From Adiantum capillus-veneris (Eukaryota; Streptophyta; Polypodiopsida; Polypodiales; Pteridaceae): a stretch of 64,000 bases of DNA. Location: NCBI GenBank assembly GCA_014529385.2, contig CM043968.1, positions 22,373,484 through 22,437,483 of the forward strand. The letters run 5' to 3'. This document shows, one piece after another, positions 57,567-64,000 of the stretch (its first letter is position 1; each line of letters begins with the position of its first letter). The translations under genes were made by a program, and so were the position numbers. Under the pieces are notes generated by a model. That model made no database searches. It saw only the letters and a program-made list of their open reading frames with translations, and had not been told where the DNA came from.

Positions 57567-58880
57567 TTGAAGGATGGATTATGTACAATAAATGGAGGTG
57601 ACCATAGATGGTATGAGTGTCCCAAGAAACCAAATCCATCTAATTTGAGAAGAAATTTCAACACAAAAACATCATCCAATTTTGAGCGAATTGCTTTTGC
57701 TAAGGATAAAGGAAAATCTCTAGTCAATACAATTAATGTCTCGATGGATACGACTATCCTTATGAAGCATGCTCAATGTGTTTCTCCAATTTTGAAGCCT
57801 CTCTCAAAGTTAGTTTTGATCCTTCTTGGAAGTCCCAATGGTCACTCTATCAATGTTTTGATAGACATTGGTTGTTCCAATAATTTTGTCATCACTCAAA
57901 TAGTTTCACAGCTTGGCTTGCCAACTCAAAAGACATCTTAATTTTATGAAGTGGAGTTAATAGATGGATCATTTTTAACTTGTGATAAGACAGTTCAACA
58001 CTTGCAGTTCAATTTTCAAAATTATGCAAATCAACTGGATTTCAAGGTCATGCCTTTATCTTATTACGACATAATTCTTAGTCAACATTGGTTGTTTCAA
58101 TATGATCCAGCTATTAGCTTTTGATGACATATTATCAATGTGTTCAAAGATGGACGTTAACTAATTTTATCATATGGAGCGAATGATTCAAGCCTCACAT
58201 GTACAAGTCAAACATCATGATACAGTGGATTGTAAAACAGATATAATTTTTGATGCAAATAAAGAAATTATTATTGATGAAATTTTGGATTCATTAACTT
58301 CTCCTCAAATCAATTGTTAAAGACAAAAATGATTTCAAACAGGAAGTTTTGTCAAATGATACTTTGTTTTTAAATAAAGATAAAGATATGGTTGTAGATT
58401 CTCGGTCAAAAGATGATTATGCTTTTTTTTATTCTTTGATGGACAATGATATGCCAATTGCAAGATGTAACAATTTTTTAAGATGATTCTGAAGAATTTT
58501 GGGATTCGTTATTGGAAGATAATCCCAGTAGTCTCAATCAAAAATCCTCTTCGATGATAAGTAAAGTTGAAGTTACCCCCTTCAAAGAATACTTTAAGAA
58601 GACTTCCTATGTGCCAAATGTTTCGCAATTATTGAAAGATTTTCAACGAGATGCCTTATATCAATAGAAACATTTTGAAGATCACTCTCTTGTTGTGCCA
58701 GCCTAACTAAACCACATTCCTTTAAAAAGTCTTTGAATGGTGCAATGAAATAGGATTTAGCATTCAAAGAAAAAAACATTTTTAAGAAGCAAAAGTTCAA
58801 GACGAAGGTTCTAATAACTCAAAGACTAAAGATTTTTGGAGATTCAACTCTTCTACAAATTTCTATCAACATCACAAGTC
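57567..58880 (+). pseudogene. Ty3/gypsy relic C: gag end and protease
   Basis: Plus-strand frame 57567-57941: GGDHRWYECPKKPNPSNLRR is a reduced zinc-knuckle tail, then VLIDIGCSNNFVITQIVSQL at about 57860 is the retropepsin active site with Asp-Ile-Gly in place of Asp-Ser/Thr-Gly. After a stop, VELIDGSFLTCDKTVQHLQF and VMPLSYYDIILSQHWLFQYD (58050-58120) complete the protease in frame. The rest to 58880 is unreadable, and RT, RNase H and integrase are deleted. It ends at a 3' LTR. Confidence 0.7.
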
Positions 58881-58921
58881 TTTTCTTTAACTGGGGCTCT
58901 ATCATTTTAAATGGGAGGCAA

Positions 58922-59351
58922 TGTCACAATTGTGACATACACTCCATCCATATGTTACCTTCTTGCACTTAATCATGTTGCACATACAAATATGGACCAG
59001 AATGGAGACCCCTGTTCTCGAAAGGGTGCATCTCTTAGCCAAACAACTACACATTTTCATCGAATGGTTGCGCCCTTACAACAGATGGTCATGTCTACAA
59101 TGATTGGTCACAACTATTGGTCAAAGGATGTAGCTCTTAGTCTAGAGTCATGTCTCTTCATCAGCCATTGACATGCCTCTTGATATGTGTCTCTTTGCCT
59201 CCTATATAAGGCACCTATTGTACTCAGTTTCCATCATTCATTCAATCCATCAAATCAATTCAACAAGTGTTATTGTCTCTTTAGTCTTAGTTTAATCTTA
59301 AGTATGAAGTTTTATTTTCTAATTCTAGGATTAGCACCACTAATCCTCACA
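58922..59351 (+). repeat. 3' LTR of gypsy relic C
   Basis: Begins TGTCACAATTGTGACATACA directly after a purine-rich AAATGGGAGGCAA and ends CTAATCCTCACA. It contains a good TATA box, TATATAAG at 59203-59210, followed by a CA-rich start-site region. Confidence 0.6.
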
Positions 59352-59546
59352 ACCTCCAAATAGCTCTTTGTTTCTCCTTTGCTTCATTTGACTAGATGGC
59401 TCATCTGGTAACTCTTGGATGACAACTCTAGCACTCCTAGTGATCACTTGCACTCGAACTAGCTCTGACACCTTACCTTCGACCACTTAGCTTTCACATT
59501 ATTTGGACATTATGCTACAAATTCCTCGTATTTTTCACAGGTATAG

Positions 59547-59834
59547 GGGTGAAAGCATGTTAACCTGTCATGCTTTTTCATGTCCTGAACAATGCTAACT
59601 AGCACAATTTTGACATATGCTAACTAGTACAATAACTTGAGCTACATCTCCAAGATCTATGGCATATGATATATCAATAGAAAGCACTTGAAACAAGGAA
59701 TCCAAATGTACAACCTCCGACAAATTTTGATATTATTTGTAAAAAAATTGTAGGACGCCCAACTTTTCGAAGATGTGCTAACTTTAAACTGCTAACTAGC
59801 ACAAAAAGCGCGACAGGTTAACATGCTTTCACCC
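59547..59834. mobile_element. 288-bp MITE with perfect 23-bp inverted ends
   Basis: GGGTGAAAGCATGTTAACC(TGTC) at 59547-59569 is the exact reverse complement of 59812-59834. The flanks ATAG (59543-59546) and ATAG (59835-59838) form a possible 4-bp target duplication. Subterminal GCTAACTAGCACAA motifs lie near both ends. No coding capacity. Confidence 0.8.
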
Positions 59835-60349
59835 ATAGCCTCTTATGTTACGAATGGTAAAATCGGCTCCATCTCTACCCCTACCAAAAAAAATTCTGAT
59901 AGCATCATCTTCTAGATATATTGTTGGCACTGGCTCCATTGTCCATGTTCACTCTATCCCTTCTTTGCTTAGCTCATTCTCGATTCGTTAGGAATATCGT
60001 AGAAACATCTTCTCCTTACTTGAAATGATGCATTCTAATTTTGCAATTGTTAGGTACCCAAAGGATTTAAAATAAGTGCGATGGTAGCTTTCTTCATACC
60101 TATGCTCTTTTGACTTGCATTTTGTGCACCAAATCTCTACTTTTCCTACTGAAGTTTGGTTCTTGGATATCTTAGATATCTGCTTAGATAGAACCTCAAT
60201 CTTTTTTGTTCATGCTCTGTTCTTCCTACTCTTGGGCGTATCCTCCAAATCACTTTTGAAGAGCTGGAGCTAGTACTGAATCCTTCAATAGATTATTCAC
60301 TAGAACTAGAACTCTCGATTCCTTTGCTTCCCTTCTCTTTCTTCCTGCA

Positions 60350-61340
60350 TGTTAATCGAACTTCAAAGCTATTTGCACCAAATCGTGAAACTTTTGAGTT
60401 GGTGGTGGCACTTCTTGTTCTCTAAATTTCTTGCTTTTGAACCCACTCAAAAACCACACACATGCGTTTTTATGATGGTGGTCCATTCAGTGGCCTGGTC
60501 AATTCCTTTGTCTTCTCCACATAACTCCTGACAGACAGCTTACCCTATTTGATTTTATCCAATTCGCAAAGGATGTCCTCATCCTCCCAGTTTTCACTAT
60601 ACTTCAGCAAGAATGCCTCCTTCAACATACTGTAAGTTTGGAGCTTACACATGGGTAACGGTAGTATCACTTCCTTGTTGCATCCTTCAGAGTTTGTGAA
60701 AAGTACGTTGCCCATTCATCCTCATCAATGTCCTTCAAATCATCATAGTACTCAAAGGTTTCTATGTTTGGACTTATGCTTGTGATTTGGTGTCCTGTCC
60801 CAATGTTTGTGCTTACTATAGTGATCTGTGTCTACCTCTTATCTATCATTGTAGTTATCATCAATTTATGTAACCATATCAAGCTCATTCCCTTGAAGTG
60901 CTTTTGTGTGGTCCATCTCGTGCTCGTTTACTATGCTTGTTGCAATCATTGACATCTTTGTGAACCTTCACTTTGCCTCTCCCATCTAAATGTCGAGACC
61001 CATGTGAATGAGAACGTCTCTTAGTTCTCTCGAAATGGCATCTTCTCGAGTGCATTGAATGCTCAGTAGCTCGATGCTCCTTACCCCCTCTTCTCCCTGG
61101 ATTGGCATTAGTTCCCTATTCAGAGAGCGTGGTTTTCTTTGAGAACGTTGCTCCAATTCCTCATCGAATGTGTTGATGTGGTCCTAGTATTCAACAAACA
61201 CTGTAGTAGCTCTCCTTTCTTGCACTGGGGAAGACTTGAGGATATTGCAAATAGCTAATTGACTTTGAATTTCAAGTAAGAGATTGGTTCCTGTCAAAAG
61301 CTTTAGCTCAGCACCATGATCGCCAAAATGGAATAAGTTG
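60350..61340 (-). pseudogene. Ty3/gypsy gag relic, minus strand
   Basis: Minus-strand segments in several frames. LLLEIQSQLAICNILKSSPV and DHINTFDEELEQRSQRKPRS (61130-61300) form the N-terminal part, then DYDDLKDIDEDEWATYF-like text near 60720. LKEAFLLKYSENWEDEDILC and GKLSVRSYVEKTKELTR (60500-60640) match the capsid-like gag domain of Ty3/gypsy elements. Stops are present throughout and no pol follows to the left. Confidence 0.5.
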
Positions 61341-62018
61341 GATAGCTATCCCAAGTTTAGAATTCTAGAATCATATATTGGATATTAGATCAGATGATAT
61401 GAATAGAATCAAACTTCAAGAGACCATACGAAAAATTTATACAAATAACTGAACTGAACTGAAAGAATGAATTCAAATGACATGAAGTGAGATAATTCGA
61501 ACTTAGATATTTAGATTTATGAATGGTCAACTTTGGAAGTACAAATGATACTACACTTGGTGCTCAGTTACAAGATGGTACAAGTGTTGTAATGACTCAT
61601 GAATGATACAACCAAGCTCTACAAAAGACTGATAAACCAATCGACACAACCCAAAATGAAAGTAATGGGTCCTATTTATAGAGGTGCCCATACTAGATTT
61701 TGACTGAATGTACAATTGCAAACTAGTAAACTATTGATGGCTATTGGTACCTTCACTAACTAATTCGTAGAAGCCGCTTTTGTGAAGACTATCTCTAGGG
61801 ATGGGTTCCCACTATCTCTAGTAAGGTGTATCATTTCATAATGAGCATACGTGTGTATGTGGCATAGTATAGATGATACATATTTCTAAAAAATATGCTT
61901 CATTTTATTCTAAACTTGTGAGGACAAAAGGGCAATTCTAGTGAGAAAGGCACATAAATGTATACAACTAATGGTCTTCGTAAGAGTGTATGTGTTTATC
62001 TATAAGTTACCTCTATAG

Positions 62019-62061
<43 letters not shown>

Positions 62062-62869
62062 ATAATAAAAAAGACAGACCACATGATCTATGCCTACAAT
62101 AGAAGTTTTACAATCCTACATTGGTGTTAATTGCACCAATGTTGAGCTAATTTAGATCAAGTTTGGGCTAATTAAACCAAGTTTACTGAGTTTTGGATGC
62201 AAGCTGGTTAGTAATCATTATTTTGATGGTTAAGATTTGCATTTATCCTCCCAATTCATGAAAAAAACTCATTAATATAAATTTAGAAAGAAAATGTTTG
62301 GAGTTATGAATGGTATATTTTTATGTACACTCCTATCTGTTTTGGGCATTCTTGACAATTCTTAGGTTGGTTTCACAATCTATCTTGAAATAGTGTAAAT
62401 TTTCTAATCTATAGGTGTTTTTGTGCATGTGTGTGTGCATCTTGGTTTAAAAAAAGACCAATTATGCTCTAATTTTTTAAGGTTTTGGGGGCAATTATTT
62501 TACTCTACTCCAATGTCTGGGTTACATAAAAATAAAAATGAACGAGGGTACCTTGAGCTATAGATCCGTAGACTCAGAGAAACTACCCTTAGGAGCAGAG
62601 GACCTACACAAAGAGGATCCATGCAGAGGCAGGTCACTACTTTTGACAAAGGGACTACTCGGGATGGCCCACCATAGGCTACCTAGTCACACTCTCATTG
62701 GGGCGTCCTTGATCGAGCCATCCAGCTCGACTGCTCACGACGCCCGAGGATGCGGGGATCTTCAAATCATAGACAAGGTCTTCATCGGAGGCTACAGAGC
62801 ATCATTGAGCGACATCGAGCATGCCCACGCCCCAAGAGCTCACCATGGAGGACATTGAGGCCATACTGC
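61341..62869. other. Gene-free region
   Basis: Includes a (GA)n tract at 62023-62059. A 106-codon frame at 62538-62858 has no recognisable content and borders the LINE fragment. The part at 61341-61990 may be the LTR of the minus-strand gag relic, but no second copy is present. Confidence 0.4.
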
Positions 62870-63130
62870 AGAGACCCATGAGAGAGGGGAGAGTAGACAT
62901 CCCTGCTTCATTCCAACAGTGGAGTGACCTATCTCAAATAGCCCTTTTGGTTTTTGGTGCATGCCCTGTACGTATCACCGTCTCATGAAGTGCCAAGATA
63001 CCCCATGTACAGAACACCCAAATCAATCTCTCTAGGTACTCTGTCAAAAGCTTCGCAGAAATCCACAAAGCATCAATAGACATGAAATCCATGTGCTTGA
63101 ACCTCCTCAAGGTAGCTCAACTGAAAGCAT
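62870..63130 (-). pseudogene. LINE reverse-transcriptase fragment
   Basis: The minus strand reads GLFEIGHSTVGMKQGCLLS at 62880-62940, equivalent to the RT box in the second LINE (GLSEIVDSTNGVKYGC). Upstream (62950-63070) is text matching the preceding helix (AFDRVPRE-like, with stops). A short isolated scrap. Confidence 0.6.
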
Positions 63131-64000
63131 TATGAGTCCGGCCTTAGCTACGCTACAACGTCACAAAGAAGATGCAAGAATGAGAGGGGAAGGGGGTGAA
63201 CCTACAAAAAAGACAGCCGTCCACTAGGCCTTACCCCTAGCTACTTGCCAGTAGGCAGAGGGAACTGTGGCACCTCCGTCATGTGAATGGATCATTTGTC
63301 TTTAAGTTGCAGAAAAAAGCATTGGCAAGAGAGTGCTGGCTTTCTGCCGACAACATTTACAGCGGGGAAGACGCCACAGATCCTGACTGAATGCTGCATT
63401 CCCTGCTGGAGACTCCTGATCAAGCTCATCTGCTAGCAATTGTGGCTAGGCTACAAGTTACAACACGTGCCTTGATAACATTGTTTACTTACTAAGCATG
63501 AACAAAATTATGAGAGCTTTGTGAAGGAAGACATTACTTAAAGAATAAAGGTTTCTGTTTTCTATTCAGTCGACCAAATAATTACTTTTGCTTGTAAAGG
63601 ATTACAATTTTAACAACATATAAGGGCGCTTTCAATTCCGTGTTGCCTTTTTGTCTCAGTGAAAACAAATACACCCAAGCACTACATGAGCTTTATACAC
63701 AGTAATTCTTTTCCCTTGAAGCATACACACTTTGCAAATGCAGAATTTGTTTCTTCAGAAGGAACAAGCCAGTTTATTGCTGGTATATGCTCATTTATGG
63801 TAAATCAATGTCTCTTTGTTGCCTAAGACAAAAGGAAAAACTAGAATTGATTATTCACTTCCAAAAGACAAATCATTGGAATTTTACTTCATGTGTCTAT
63901 TGAAGCAAGAAGAATAGAGTTTCTGAAGGGAAGGTTTGCTCTCGGAGTCGACTTAACTTTGGACGAAAGGCAGTGGTTTAATGCTCCTTGGAAGATTTTC
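63131..64000. other. No feature recognised
   Basis: AT-rich sequence without coding signal, repeats or RNA gene that I can support. Confidence 0.5.

Noticed and set aside
62538..62858. 106-codon frame with a plausible length
   Set aside because: Composition and position antisense to a LINE remnant; no recognisable domain, and no reading of the minus strand gave a clean RT extension either.

Overview
The window reads as nuclear DNA of a land plant with a large, transposon-filled genome. It holds plant-type Ty1/copia and Ty3/gypsy elements (initiator-Met and Asp tRNA primer sites), L1-type LINEs on the minus strand, short inverted-repeat elements and very long (GA)n, (TG)n and (TA)n tracts. 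The only host gene I can support is a three-exon minus-strand gene at 19162-20665 for a SAXO/FAM154-type axonemal microtubule protein. Flowering plants have no cilia, so this gene points to a plant with swimming sperm, most likely a fern or another seed-free plant. The species itself cannot be read from the sequence.

Layout, left to right. 1-1560: 5' half of a minus-strand LINE (ORF1 intact, ORF2 endonuclease cut by the window edge). 1560-3896: GA-tract-rich tandem repeats. 3897-16418: an Athila/Tat-like Ty3/gypsy element with both LTRs, broken gag-pro-RT-RH-IN, and an unusual 3' part holding a second retropepsin-like domain and a small ORF with its own TATA-like box. 16419-19161: no gene. 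19162-20665: SAXO. 20889-21716: a dimeric Mutator-like MITE. 23854-29362: an intact, young Ty1/copia element with a 1316-codon ORF, near-identical LTRs and a 5-bp target duplication.

29977-49101 is a nest. Two related Ty3/gypsy relics are interrupted by a 5'-truncated Ty1/copia relic (42343-47226) and by what I interpret as a 9.3-kb DNA transposon (32088-41386). That insert has weak terminal inverted repeats, two decayed plus-strand genes of unknown function, two tandem long hairpins at the convergence point, and a decayed minus-strand multi-exon gene with features of a DDE transposase. It is the best candidate for an undescribed system here.

49102-64000 holds fragments: the 5' end of a minus-strand copia element with a CCAAT-rich LTR, a degraded LINE (53160-57560) whose ORF1 has 41-residue repeats, a gypsy relic with its 3' LTR, a 288-bp MITE with perfect 23-bp ends, a minus-strand gypsy gag relic, and a LINE reverse-transcriptase scrap. 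No rRNA, tRNA or CRISPR was seen. All assignments come from reading motifs by eye. No database search was run.
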